64,000 nucleotides of DNA from Bradyrhizobium sp. AZCC 2262 (lineage in GTDB: Bacteria; Pseudomonadota; Alphaproteobacteria; Rhizobiales; Xanthobacteraceae): assembly GCF_036924535.1 (NCBI RefSeq), contig NZ_JAZHRT010000001.1:7378001-7442000 (forward strand), in the 5' to 3' direction. Position 1 is the stretch's first letter. The number at the start of each line of letters is the position of its first letter. Positions 36,609 through 45,623 of this stretch are shown here, piece after piece. The notes under the pieces are model-generated. The model was given only the letters and a program-made list of their open reading frames with translations, had not been told where the DNA came from and did no database searches. The translations under genes were made by a program, and so were the position numbers.

Positions 36609-37391
36609 TTACGTCGCGTAATCCGGCTCCTTGCGGTCCAGCATTCGCTTCAGCGCATCAAAGTGCCGCTGGGCCGGAGTCGGCCCCTTGTAGAGATGCT
36701 CGTCCTTGTAATCGCGCTTGGTCTTCTCCACCACCAGCGCAGGAAGCTGTTTCAGCTTCTGCCCGGTCCACATCGCGTAGATCTGCACCTGCGCGGCGCG
36801 CTCCACGTAGTACAGCATGTCATAAGCGTCGGCGACGGTGGCGCCGACCGTCGAGATGCCGTGATTAGCCATGAACAGCACCTTCTTGTCGCCGATCACG
36901 CCGGCCAGCCGCGCGCCTTCGGCCGGATCCAGTGCCGGGCCGGTATATTCGTCGTCATAGGCGATAGCGCCTGACAGCCCGACCTCGGTCTGGCCGATCT
37001 CCTTGATGCGCGGATCTTCGAGCCGGGTCAGCGCGCTGGCATAGGGCATGTGGGTGTGAAACACCGCCTTGGCCTGCGGCAGCGCCTTGTGGATCGGCGC
37101 GTGGATGCAATAGCAGGAACGCTCCACCTCGCCCTCGCCGCGCTTGACCTCGCCATCGTCGATGCCGACTTCCATGAAGCAGGAGGCGGTAACTTCGGAC
37201 CAATGTGTGCCGAACGGGATCTGGTAGTAGCGGTCGCTGCGGCCGGGCACCGCGAAGGTCAGATGGTTGAAGATGCCTTCGGAAAAACCCTGGTTGAAGG
37301 CCAGCCGGTGCGCCGCGGCGAGATCGACCCGCGCCTGCCATTCCTCGGCGCTGCTGTTGTCGAGCGCTTTCGGCGAAACCCTGAACTGCAT
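36609..37391 (-). CDS. Class II aldolase/adducin family protein
   Basis: Zinc-dependent aldolase fold of 260 residues. Zn ligands are seen in FHTHMPYASAL (about residue 120) and FMANHGISTVG, and an N-terminal NHLTFAVPG phosphate/substrate loop is present. Such proteins include fuculose- and ribulose-phosphate aldolases and decarboxylases, and many of unknown substrate. The ATG at 37391 is preferred because GGGAG lies seven bases upstream; one at 37397 is too close to it. No pathway genes are adjacent. Confidence 0.88.
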   Translation of the reverse strand: MQFRVSPKALDNSSAEEWQARVDLAAAHRLAFNQGFSEGIFNHLTFAVPGRSDRYYQIPFGTHWSEVTASCFMEVGIDDGEVKRGEGEVERSCYCIHAPIHKALPQAKAVFHTHMPYASALTRLEDPRIKEIGQTEVGLSGAIAYDDEYTGPALDPAEGARLAGVIGDKKVLFMANHGISTVGATVADAYDMLYYVERAAQVQIYAMWTGQKLKQLPALVVEKTKRDYKDEHLYKGPTPAQRHFDALKRMLDRKEPDYAT

Positions 37392-37553
37392 GAGCATTCT
37401 CCCACTGTGTTGCCTGCCCCTCGGCTGGGGCTTTGACCGTTGTTATGCCGGACATTGTAGCGCAATCCGGCGCGGCCACGGCTGAAATTGCAGCGGGCCT
37501 GCCATCTCAATTTGTCGCGCCTTCTTCCTTCTCCCCCTGTCGGACAAGGAAGA

Positions 37554-39194
37554 TTAAGCCGACCGCGCCAGCGCGCCGTCGATCATCGCGATTGCGTTGG
37601 TTACGCCGTACACCGCAACGAACGAGCCGAAGCGCGGGCCTTTTTCCTGACCCAACAGCACCTGGTAGAGCATGTTGAACCAGTCGAGCGAGACGCCGGG
37701 CCGGCCGTCCTTGCCCTTTTTCACCTGATCCAAAAACGGCTCGCGGCGGCCGATCTCGTAAACCACGTTCTGAATGTCTTCGGCGCTCGACCCTGCCGGC
37801 AATTGCGACAGCGCATCGCGCAGATCCTGCAGCGCGGCGCGCTCGCCCTCGGTCGGCTCGCGGAACTGCTTGGTCGGCGCCACGAAGTCGCGGTAGTAGT
37901 TGATGGCGTAACCGACCATCGCGTCGAGCTTCGGATGGCTCTTCGGCGTCACGCCCGGACGATAGCGGCCGATGAAGCCCCACAGCGTCTCGGCATTTTC
38001 CGCGTTCGATGATGACACCAGCGTCAGCAGGAGCTGGAACGTGACCGGCATGTCGGCCTTGGGCGGCTTGCTGGAATGGATGTGCCAGACCGGATTGGCG
38101 AGCTGCTGCTTGGCATCCTGCCGCGTAAAGCCGTCGAGGAATTGTTGGTAGTCGTCGACGGCGCGAGGGATGACGTCGAAATACAGCCGCTTCGCCGACT
38201 TCGGCTCGCGGTACATGAACAGCGATAGCGATTCCGGCGAGGCGTAGCGCAGCCATTCGTCGATCGTGAGTCCATTGCCCTTCGACTTCGAAATCTTCTG
38301 GCCCTTTTCGTCGAGGAACAGTTCGAAGTTGAACCCCTCCGGCGGCGTACCGCCGAGCGCCGAACAGATCTTGCCGGAGAGCTTCACCGAGTCGATCAGG
38401 TCCTTGCCGGCCATTTCATAGTCGACGCCGAGCGCGAACCAGCGCATCGCCCAGTCCGGCTTCCATTGCAGCTTGCAATGGCCGCCGGTGACGGGAACGG
38501 TGACGCTCTCCTTGGTGTCGGGATCTTCGTAGGAGATGGTGCCGGCCTTCGCGTCATGCGCCGTCACGGGCACATAGAGCACCAGGCCCGTGCGCGGACA
38601 AATGGGGAGGAACGGCGAATAGCTGGCCGCGCGCTCCTCGCGCAATGACGGCAGCATGATCGCCATCACCTTCTCGATCCGCTCCAGCATGCGCAGCAGC
38701 GCCGCGTCGAACTTGCCCGAAGTGTAGTAGTCGGTCGCGCTCGCGAATTCGTAGTCGAATCCGAACTGATCAAGGAAGGCGCGCAGCCGCGCGTTGTTGT
38801 GCTGGCCGAAGCTTGGATGGGTGCCGAAGGGATCGGGCACCCTGGTCAGCGGCTTGCCGAGATTGGCTTCCAGCAGCTCCTTGTTCGGCACGTTGTCCGG
38901 CACCTTGCGCAGCCCGTCCATATCGTCGGAGAAGGCGAGCAGTCGCGTCTTGATCTTATCCTCGGTGAGCACGCGGAAGGCATGGCGCACCATCGAGGTG
39001 CGCGCGACCTCGCCGAAGGTGCCGATATGCGGCAGGCCCGACGGGCCGTAGCCGGTCTCGAACAGCACCTCTTCCTTCGGACTTTTCTTCAGCCGCGCGA
39101 CAATCGCCTTGGCCTGCTCGAACGGCCAGGCGTTGGATTGTTCGGCGAGCGCGCGCAGATCGCTCGGGCAAAAGGCAAGGTCGATGACGGACAT
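37554..39194 (-). CDS. lysK: Lysine--tRNA ligase, class I
   Basis: Charges tRNA-Lys with lysine. The 546-residue enzyme is of the archaeal-type class I fold, not the class II LysS of E. coli: the HIGH equivalent is [10 protein letters not shown] (about residue 53) and the KMSKS equivalent is [10 protein letters not shown] (about residue 300), followed by the helical anticodon-binding region. This type is standard in alphaproteobacteria. Single gene, with an R1 repeat upstream. Confidence 0.95.
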   Translation of the reverse strand: MSVIDLAFCPSDLRALAEQSNAWPFEQAKAIVARLKKSPKEEVLFETGYGPSGLPHIGTFGEVARTSMVRHAFRVLTEDKIKTRLLAFSDDMDGLRKVPDNVPNKELLEANLGKPLTRVPDPFGTHPSFGQHNNARLRAFLDQFGFDYEFASATDYYTSGKFDAALLRMLERIEKVMAIMLPSLREERAASYSPFLPICPRTGLVLYVPVTAHDAKAGTISYEDPDTKESVTVPVTGGHCKLQWKPDWAMRWFALGVDYEMAGKDLIDSVKLSGKICSALGGTPPEGFNFELFLDEKGQKISKSKGNGLTIDEWLRYASPESLSLFMYREPKSAKRLYFDVIPRAVDDYQQFLDGFTRQDAKQQLANPVWHIHSSKPPKADMPVTFQLLLTLVSSSNAENAETLWGFIGRYRPGVTPKSHPKLDAMVGYAINYYRDFVAPTKQFREPTEGERAALQDLRDALSQLPAGSSAEDIQNVVYEIGRREPFLDQVKKGKDGRPGVSLDWFNMLYQVLLGQEKGPRFGSFVAVYGVTNAIAMIDGALARSA

Positions 39195-39263
39195 CTAGAA
39201 GGTTCTCCAAGAGGCGCGGAAACTAGCGCTTCCGAGGCAAAATGCAAAATGACGGGGGCTCGC

Positions 39264-39345
39264 CGTCATTCCGGGGCGATGCGCAGCATCGAACCCGGAA
39301 TCTCGAGATTCCGGGTCTGGTCCTTCGGACCATCCCGGAATGACG
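39264..39345. repeat. Palindromic intergenic repeat, short copy (family R1)
   Basis: Starts CGTCATTCCGGGGCGATGCG, with the central palindrome CCGGAATCTCGAGATTCCGG, then GGTCCTTCGGACC, and ends CCGGAATGACG. It is the compact form of the element at 2773-2898. Confidence 0.85.
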
Positions 39346-39348
39346 GTG

Positions 39349-40263
39349 CTAAAACGGGCTGATCGAAAAATACCGCAGCCACAGATCCGTGAAGCGGCCT
39401 TTTTCCCAAATCCGGAACAGCGCCCAGTTCAGCGACGTCCGCAGCAGATCGTTGCCCTTGCGAACGGCGATGCCGATGCCCTCACCGAAATAGCGGCTCT
39501 CGACAAAGGGCCCGCCGGAGAAGGCGCAGCATTCGCCGGAATCGGTGCCGTTGATCCAGAACGCCAGCGAAATCGCGTCGCCAAAGATGAAATCGACCTC
39601 GCTCCGCCGAAGCGCCAGCCGCAGCGCGTCGTCATTGGGATAGGACTTGATCTCGGCGTCGGTGAACATCGCCTTCAGATAGGCCTCGTGCGAGGTGCCG
39701 GCGATGACGCCGACCTTCTTGCCTTCGAGATATTCCGGGCGGACCTCCGGCATCACAGCGTCGCGCCGCGACACGAAGCGCGCCGGCGCGCGGTAATAGG
39801 GATCGGTGAAATCGAGCCTGGCGCGCAAGGCCGGCGTCACCGCCATGGAGGCGATGATGGCGTCCCCGCGATTGCTTGTGATCGCATCGACCAGCGTCTC
39901 AAACCGGCGCATCTGGACAGTGCAGCTGATTTTGATCTCGTCGCAGAGCGCGCGCGCCAGATCGACGTTGAAGCCGGCCGGATTGCCGTCGGCGCCGGTG
40001 AAGTTGAACGGCGGGTAATCGGTCTCGGTCAGGAACCGGATCACGGTGAGGCGCGACATGTCCGGTCGGTCCGGACGCCGACGCGGGTCCCAGAAGCCGG
40101 GCACCGCCTGCGGTGCCGCCTCGACCGCCGGACGGGGTTGGGTTTGGGCGTGCGCCGCACCGCCAACAACCATCAACGCGGACGCGATCGACAGCCCGGC
40201 CAGCCAGGCGCGGGCGGTTCGACGCAGTCTTGCATTGGTTAACGGGGCGTTAGGATATGGCAT
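39349..40263 (-). CDS. Family 3 extracellular solute-binding protein
   Basis: Periplasmic binding protein of 304 residues with a signal peptide (ARAWLAGLSIASALMVVGGA followed by AHA) and the amino-acid-binding fold: FLTETDYPPFNFTGADGNPA, GFNVDLARALCDEI, DAITSNRGDAIIASMAVTP and the typical YLEGKKVGVIAGTSHEAYL. Likely binds an amino acid or similar solute; no permease or ATPase gene is adjacent. ATG at 40263 is used; a TTG three codons upstream also fits. Confidence 0.88.
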   Translation of the reverse strand: MPYPNAPLTNARLRRTARAWLAGLSIASALMVVGGAAHAQTQPRPAVEAAPQAVPGFWDPRRRPDRPDMSRLTVIRFLTETDYPPFNFTGADGNPAGFNVDLARALCDEIKISCTVQMRRFETLVDAITSNRGDAIIASMAVTPALRARLDFTDPYYRAPARFVSRRDAVMPEVRPEYLEGKKVGVIAGTSHEAYLKAMFTDAEIKSYPNDDALRLALRRSEVDFIFGDAISLAFWINGTDSGECCAFSGGPFVESRYFGEGIGIAVRKGNDLLRTSLNWALFRIWEKGRFTDLWLRYFSISPF

Positions 40264-40355
40264 CTTCGGCAATGCTTGCGGAATTTCATGGCCTTATAGA
40301 CCATCCGGCCCGCGATGCGAGGGCCGTTTTACAGCTTTTGGCCGACCTTGCCCGC

Positions 40356-40949
40356 TCAGAGATAGCGCTTCAAATCCTTGGCGGCTTCCTCCGGCGTCCG
40401 TTTCAGGTTGAAGGGCGCGACGAAATGGCCGTCGCGATCCATCAGATAGATCAGCGCGGTATGGTCCATGGTGTAGTCGCCGTCCTTGAGCGGGACTTTT
40501 CTGGCATAGACCCGGTAGACCGAAATCACCTTGGCCACCGCCTGCGGATCGCCGCTCAGCCCCTTCAAATGCGGATCGAAGCTGGAGAGGTAGTCCTTCA
40601 TCGCGGCGGCCGTGTCGCGCTCGGGATCGACGGATACGAACCAGGCGTTGACGCGATCGGCGTCCGTGCCCATTGCCTTCAAGACCTCGGAAATCTCGAA
40701 CAGCGAGGTCGGGCAAACATCGGGGCAATGGGTGAAGCCGAAGAAGATCAGCGTCGGCTTGCCCTTCAAATTCTGCTCGGTGACGACCTGGCCGGCCTGG
40801 TCGGTCAGTTGAAACGGACCGCCGATCGCTGCCGGCGCCGTGACGGTACGCAAACCGCCCATCGCCCACAGCATGATCACCAGCCCGACCACGAGGCTCG
40901 CGGCAAAGGCGGCGATAATCACCAGCGGGCGGATCGTCCGGTCCATCAT
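40356..40949 (-). CDS. SCO family copper chaperone
   Basis: Membrane-anchored thioredoxin-fold protein of 197 residues that delivers copper to the CuA site of cytochrome c oxidase. One N-terminal span (LVIIAAFAASLVVGLVIMLW), then the copper motif FTHCPDVCPTS (two Cys, about 75-79) and the distal His in DYTMDHTALIYL. AAGGAAA precedes the tandem ATGs. A 64-residue membrane protein gene ends 19 bases upstream in the same orientation. Confidence 0.92.
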   Translation of the reverse strand: MMDRTIRPLVIIAAFAASLVVGLVIMLWAMGGLRTVTAPAAIGGPFQLTDQAGQVVTEQNLKGKPTLIFFGFTHCPDVCPTSLFEISEVLKAMGTDADRVNAWFVSVDPERDTAAAMKDYLSSFDPHLKGLSGDPQAVAKVISVYRVYARKVPLKDGDYTMDHTALIYLMDRDGHFVAPFNLKRTPEEAAKDLKRYL

Positions 40950-40968
40950 TGATTTCCTTTTCGCCGTA

Positions 40969-41163
40969 TCAGAAGCAGGCCGAGATGCCGGCGGCGATCA
41001 TCTCGAAAAACACCGCGGTGCCGTAATGGAACCACAATGCCGCCGCGCCGAGCACGGCCAGCGCGCCTGATGTGGCTGCGCTCCAAACGATCATGGACGC
41101 CGCCCTGCCCTGCGGCCGAGCGGCCGCCATCAAGTCCTGGTGGGTGGAAACGGGCTGAGCCAT
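40969..41163 (-). CDS. Small single-span membrane protein upstream of SCO gene
   Basis: A 64-residue protein with a hydrophilic N-terminus (MAQPVSTHQDLMAAARPQGR) and one membrane span (SAATSGALAVLGAAALWFHY), ending FFEMIAAGISACF. I recognise no named family. It lies 19 bases before the SCO gene and probably shares its transcript, so a link to cytochrome oxidase assembly is possible. ATG at 41163 is used; the open frame extends further upstream without support. Confidence 0.65.
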   Translation of the reverse strand: MAQPVSTHQDLMAAARPQGRAASMIVWSAATSGALAVLGAAALWFHYGTAVFFEMIAAGISACF

Positions 41164-41270
41164 GCGTTTCAGATAGGGCCAGTTCCCGGGGCAGGCAAGC
41201 GGAATGGCCGCGCCCGACATCACGTCATGCGGAGGGGCAAGCCCGGCTGAGAGGTGCACGAAAAGTAAAT

Positions 41271-41288
41271 GGCCGGGAAGACCCGGCC
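41271..41288. terminator. Stem-loop between small membrane protein and ClpP-like gene
   Basis: Arms GGCCGGG and CCCGGCC around AAGA. On the minus strand a short T-containing run (ATTTACTTTTCG) follows, so it may end transcription of the gene at 41324-41794. The T-run is weak. Confidence 0.4.
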
Positions 41289-41323
41289 ACCACGTCACTT
41301 TTCGGCGAAACAGCCGCTCGCGT

Positions 41324-41794
41324 TCAGCGCGATGCCGGCCTGTTGGTGGAGGCCTGCGCGTCGAGGTAGCAGGGCTTGTACATCGTCTGCAGCTGCTTGC
41401 CGCGCAGGAAGATCATGCGCGGGGTCAGGCCGCCGCGCGCCATGATCCATTTCCGAACCGGGGGCGGATACATCGTATAAAGCATGTGGGTGGCTTCGGC
41501 GTTGGTGACGGCGCGGCCGTTGGCGCCGAAATCCCAAGCGGCATGAAAGCCGAGATTGGCGTGTGACGTCACACAGATACGGTCGTGTGGAACCGCGCCG
41601 AGCACGATGGTGCAGGCCGAGGCGCACAGGCCGTCGATGATGACGGTTTCGCCTGAGGTGCGCAGGCCCTGGTATTTGTCGACATAGGTACCGATCCGGC
41701 CGCCGCGGTCGTCGGCAATCCGCACCACCGCCTGGCTCGCCCCTACCCCCGCCAGCAGCAGCACCGCTGCAAGCAACCCAGTCAGCAGCTTCAT
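41324..41794 (-). CDS. Secreted ClpP-like protein (COG3904 type)
   Basis: A 156-residue exported protein: signal peptide KLLTGLLAAVLLLAGVGASQ, then a domain with GGRIGTYVDKYQGLRTSG, DGLCASACTIVLGAVPHDR and NLGFHAAWD. The CASAC sequence with a Ser between two Cys, and the downstream His, parallel the periplasmic protein at 13563-14363, suggesting the same ClpP-like fold. Function unknown. ATG at 41794 is chosen because the signal peptide starts there; the frame opens 39 codons earlier. Confidence 0.68.
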   Translation of the reverse strand: MKLLTGLLAAVLLLAGVGASQAVVRIADDRGGRIGTYVDKYQGLRTSGETVIIDGLCASACTIVLGAVPHDRICVTSHANLGFHAAWDFGANGRAVTNAEATHMLYTMYPPPVRKWIMARGGLTPRMIFLRGKQLQTMYKPCYLDAQASTNRPASR

Positions 41795-42083
41795 AATATC
41801 CCAGCCCCAGTCGAAGAAGGTCGAAACCGAATCTGATCGTCTTAGTGATGCAAGACAGGACGTAGCGTCGTTTGAGATCGTGATTTTGTCTAGGCAGACA
41901 CAGCAGGTCAAAACAAATTCAAATTAAGTGTTGCCGGGCCGCTGCACCCTCCGCGCGAAAAGGTCCCAAACTGGAACACGCGACTCTCGCCGAGGTGGCG
42001 ACGCGGTCACAGGCAAGAACCATTGCCGTTGACCGCGCGCGAGGACGCGGGCTTGAATCATAAATGGCACGGGGGAGGAAACG

Positions 42084-43742
42084 ATGACTGAGGTCACAGA
42101 CGTAATCGTGGTCGGCGGCGGACTGGCGGGGCTGGTCGCGGCGACGGAGATCGCAGATGCCGGCAAGCGCGTCATCGTCGTCGATCAGGAAGGCGAGCAA
42201 AGCCTTGGCGGACAAGTCTTTTGGTCGTTCGGCGGATTATTCCTGGTCGACTCTCCCGAACAGCGCCGGCTCGGCATCAAGGATTCCTACGATCTCGCAC
42301 TGCAAGACTGGATGGGGACAGCGGGCTTCGACCGCGACGACGACCTTTGGCCGAAGCGATGGGCGGAAGCCTATGTCGCGTTCGCTGCCGGCGAAAAGCG
42401 CGACTGGCTGCGCGCGATGGGCCACCGTATTTTTCCGGTGGTCGGCTGGGCCGAGCGCGGCGGCTATGACGCGATGGGCCATGGCAATTCGGTGCCGCGC
42501 TTTCACGTCACCTGGGGCACTGGTCCCGGCATCGTCGAGCCGTTCGAGCGCCGCGCACGCGAAGCGCAAGAAAATGGCCGGTTAACGTTCAGATTTCGCC
42601 ACCGCGTCGACACACTCGTGATGACGAACGGCGCAGTCGAGGGCGTCAGTGGTTCAATCCTCGAGCCGGATGCCGTCGAACGCGGCAAGAGCTCCTCGCG
42701 CAAGGTGATCGGCGATTTTACGCTGCGCGCGCAGGCCGTGATCGTCGCTTCCGGCGGCATCGGCGGCAACCACGACATGGTCCGGCAGAACTGGCCGAAG
42801 CGCCTGGGCGAGCCGCCGAAATTCATGATCTCCGGGGTGCCCGAACATGTCGACGGCCGCATGATCGGCATCACGGAAGCCGCCGGCGCTCGGCTGATCA
42901 ACCGCGACCGGATGTGGCACTACGTCGAGGGCATCCGAAACTGGAATCCGATCTGGCCGCGCCACGGCATCCGCATCCTGCCCGGCCCGTCGTCGATGTG
43001 GTTCGACGCCACCGGAAAACGCCTCCCCGCGCCGCTGTTCCCCGGCTCCGACACGCTCGGCCAGCTCGAATACATCATGGGCACCGGCCACGATTATTCC
43101 TGGTTCATCCTGACCCAGAGCATCATCAAGAAGGAGTTCGCGCTCTCCGGCTCCGAGCAGAATCCCGACCTCACCGGCAAGAGCTGGCGCTTGACGATCA
43201 AGCGCGCCACCAACAAGGGCGCACCCGCACCGGTGGAAGCGTTCAAGAAGAACGGCGCCGACTTCATCGTGCGCGATAATCTCGCCGATCTCGTCAATGC
43301 GATGAATGCGCTATCGGGCGACAATTTGCTCAAGCACGATCACATCAAGGCGCAGATCGAGGCACGCGACCGCGAAATCACAAATCCCTACGTCAAGGAC
43401 GCGCAGGTGATGAACCTGCACAATGCGCGCCGTTACATCGGCGACAAATTGATCCGGACCGCCAAACCGCATCGCATCCTCGATCCCGACCACGGCCCGC
43501 TGATCGCGGTCAAACTCAACATCCTGACGCGCAAGACGCTGGGCGGATTCGAAACCGATCTCGACTCGCGCGTGTTCGGCAGCAACGGCGAGATCATCCG
43601 GGGACTTTATGCCGCAGGCGAAGCGGCAGGCTTCGGCGGCGGTGGCGTGCATGGCTACCGTTCGCTGGAAGGCACTTTTCTCGGCGGCTGCCTGTTCTCG
43701 GGGCGAAATGCGGGACGCGCAGCGGCGAAGGCGGCGGGGTGA
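42084..43742 (+). CDS. FAD-binding dehydrogenase (COG3573, ketosteroid dehydrogenase-like)
   Basis: A 552-residue flavoprotein of the fumarate reductase/ketosteroid dehydrogenase superfamily. The N-terminal FAD motif is DVIVVGGGLAGLVAATEIAD with VIVVDQEG; the C-terminal FAD contact is GLYAAGEAAGFGGGGVHGYR followed by SLEGTFLGGC. The sequence between differs from true fumarate reductases. The electron acceptor and substrate are unknown. No signal peptide is seen, so it is cytoplasmic. A RidA gene follows about 140 bases later in the same orientation. Confidence 0.88.
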   Translation: MTEVTDVIVVGGGLAGLVAATEIADAGKRVIVVDQEGEQSLGGQVFWSFGGLFLVDSPEQRRLGIKDSYDLALQDWMGTAGFDRDDDLWPKRWAEAYVAFAAGEKRDWLRAMGHRIFPVVGWAERGGYDAMGHGNSVPRFHVTWGTGPGIVEPFERRAREAQENGRLTFRFRHRVDTLVMTNGAVEGVSGSILEPDAVERGKSSSRKVIGDFTLRAQAVIVASGGIGGNHDMVRQNWPKRLGEPPKFMISGVPEHVDGRMIGITEAAGARLINRDRMWHYVEGIRNWNPIWPRHGIRILPGPSSMWFDATGKRLPAPLFPGSDTLGQLEYIMGTGHDYSWFILTQSIIKKEFALSGSEQNPDLTGKSWRLTIKRATNKGAPAPVEAFKKNGADFIVRDNLADLVNAMNALSGDNLLKHDHIKAQIEARDREITNPYVKDAQVMNLHNARRYIGDKLIRTAKPHRILDPDHGPLIAVKLNILTRKTLGGFETDLDSRVFGSNGEIIRGLYAAGEAAGFGGGGVHGYRSLEGTFLGGCLFSGRNAGRAAAKAAG

Positions 43743-43885
43743 AGCCTTCTCGTCAAGCCCTGACATAGCCGTCTGAAGGACGGCGTCGCTTCCGCTCGCC
43801 TATGCCGAGGTTCAATGCAAATAACGCAGTAGCCCTCAAGACCTGAGCGCGCTAAGAAACCGCCGCCCCTTATCAGGAGAAAAAC

Positions 43886-44236
43886 ATGACCATCCAGCGC
43901 TTCGAAACCGGACCTCGCATGAGCCAGGTCGTCGTCCACGGCAACACCGTCTATCTCGCGGGCGTCGTCGCCGGCAAGGCCGCCGGCAAGAGCGTGACCG
44001 AGCAGACGCAGGACATCCTCGCGATCATCGACGGCCATCTCGCCAAGGCAGGCACCGACAAATCGAAGCTGCTGTCGGCCACGATCTACATCACCGACAT
44101 GAAGACGTTTCCCGAGATGAACGCGGTGTGGGACGGCTGGGTGTCGGCGGGCAACACGCCGGCGCGCGCCACCGTCGAGGCCAAGCTCGCGGCGCCGCAG
44201 TACAATGTCGAGATCATGGTGGTGGCAGGGAAGTAA
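43886..44236 (+). CDS. RidA family protein
   Basis: A 116-residue protein of the YjgF/YER057c/UK114 family, which hydrolyses reactive enamines and imines to ketones. Typical segments: RMSQVVVHGNTVYLAGVVAG, DILAIIDGHLAKAGTDKSKL, LSATIYITDMKTFPEMNAVW and the C-terminal ARATVEAKLAAPQYNVEIMV with the conserved Arg. AGGAGAAAAAC precedes the ATG. It may clear imines produced by the flavoenzyme upstream; this link is by context. Confidence 0.92.
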   Translation: MTIQRFETGPRMSQVVVHGNTVYLAGVVAGKAAGKSVTEQTQDILAIIDGHLAKAGTDKSKLLSATIYITDMKTFPEMNAVWDGWVSAGNTPARATVEAKLAAPQYNVEIMVVAGK

Positions 44237-44305
44237 GGCCATCTGCCGCAAGGTATGTCTCTGCCTCGGATTGCACCCGCAGTCCGGGGCATTTTCATTT
44301 GCATC

Positions 44306-45457
44306 TCACGCGCTGATCCTGGCGCCGGCGGCATCGCCGATATCGGCCTGAAGCCATCGGGCGATCCGCCACCACGAATGGTTCAAGGCCTTGCGGCCCA
44401 TGAAAAGGCTGAGGTGGCCGCACGGCTCGCTGGCCCGTTCCAGCCACGCCGACCGCGTGCCCAGTAACTCTGCCGTGGCGAACGCCTGATCGCGCGGGAC
44501 GACGATGTCGTCCGCTCCCGCCAGCAGGAAGACCGGCACGCGCACCTCGGCGAGATCGATCCTGCGGCCGAGCGCGATGAAGCGGCCTTTGGCGATCAGG
44601 TTCTGGCGGAAAACCTGGTCGGTCACCTCGAGATAGTAGGTCCCCGGCAGATCCAGCGTCGCGCGATCCCAGCGCTCGTAGCGATCCAGCAACATCCTGG
44701 CCTCGTCCGATCCGTCGCCGAGACTCCGTTGCAACGCGGCTTCCACGTCTTGCTGACTGAACGGAATGTTCCAGAACCGCAGCATGTGCTCGCCGCTGAC
44801 GATCCCGTCACCTTGCTGCACCATCTGCTCAAAAGCCTGCTGGGGCAGCGCGGCCACCATCTTCGAGAGCTCTGACGGTGTTGAAACATCGACCGGAGCG
44901 CCGGCCAGCACCAGACGCCGCACCTTGCCGGGAAAACGCGCGGCATAGACCAGCGACAGCCATCCGCCCTGGCACAGGCCGACAAGATCGACCGGCGCAC
45001 CGATCTCATCGATCGCGACATTGAGATCGGCCAGATAATTGTCGATCGACAGATAGCGCATTTCCGGTGTGGCCGAGCACCATTCCGGGACATAGATGTG
45101 GTTCACGCCGCCTTTCTGCAGTGCCTCCACCAGACTATGACCCGGCGCGAAATCCGCGATCAGCGCACCGTGCAGCGCATAGGGAGCGCAGATGAGAAGC
45201 GGCGGCTGCGCCGAGATCCCACGCGAAAATTCCCGCAACCGCATCGACGGAAGTTGCAGCCTCACCACGTTCGGGGTGGTCCAGCCCAACGGCCTCTGGT
45301 CCGGCGCGCGGGAAGGCTCAGGTTTTTGATCGGCGAACCATTGCGCGTAGGTGTGCAGCGCCAATCGCGAAGCTTCCAGCGGCCACAGCCACACCTGCTG
45401 CGTCCAGTCGGCGCGCGCATCCGGCTCCGACGGTTTCTTTTTTTCTGTCATGCTCAT
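44306..45457 (-). CDS. Alpha/beta hydrolase with PHA-synthase-type Cys nucleophile
   Basis: A 383-residue alpha/beta hydrolase. The nucleophile elbow reads VGLCQGGWLSL with Cys162 where lipases have Ser; this Gly-x-Cys-x-Gly form is characteristic of polyhydroxyalkanoate synthases. Asp316/317 in LLAGADDIVVP and His348 in CGHLSLFMG complete the triad. The length matches the short (class III) PhaC subunit, but no PhaE or phasin gene is near and the N-terminal half is unlike typical PhaC. It may be a synthase relative, a depolymerase or a thioesterase. Single gene. Confidence 0.75.
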   Translation of the reverse strand: MSMTEKKKPSEPDARADWTQQVWLWPLEASRLALHTYAQWFADQKPEPSRAPDQRPLGWTTPNVVRLQLPSMRLREFSRGISAQPPLLICAPYALHGALIADFAPGHSLVEALQKGGVNHIYVPEWCSATPEMRYLSIDNYLADLNVAIDEIGAPVDLVGLCQGGWLSLVYAARFPGKVRRLVLAGAPVDVSTPSELSKMVAALPQQAFEQMVQQGDGIVSGEHMLRFWNIPFSQQDVEAALQRSLGDGSDEARMLLDRYERWDRATLDLPGTYYLEVTDQVFRQNLIAKGRFIALGRRIDLAEVRVPVFLLAGADDIVVPRDQAFATAELLGTRSAWLERASEPCGHLSLFMGRKALNHSWWRIARWLQADIGDAAGARISA

Positions 45458-45623
45458 TCATCCCACATAGTGAGGACGGCAAGAGCTCAAGCTTTGACTC
45501 TGATCAAGAACCAACGAGGTCGAGAGCGAGCTTTTACGCCAAATTTGGCGCAGGTCCCAGCCCGATCAATGGTCATGCTCTCACGACTGAGGGGCGGGAC
45601 GGCCTGTCACCGCCCCTTGCCCT

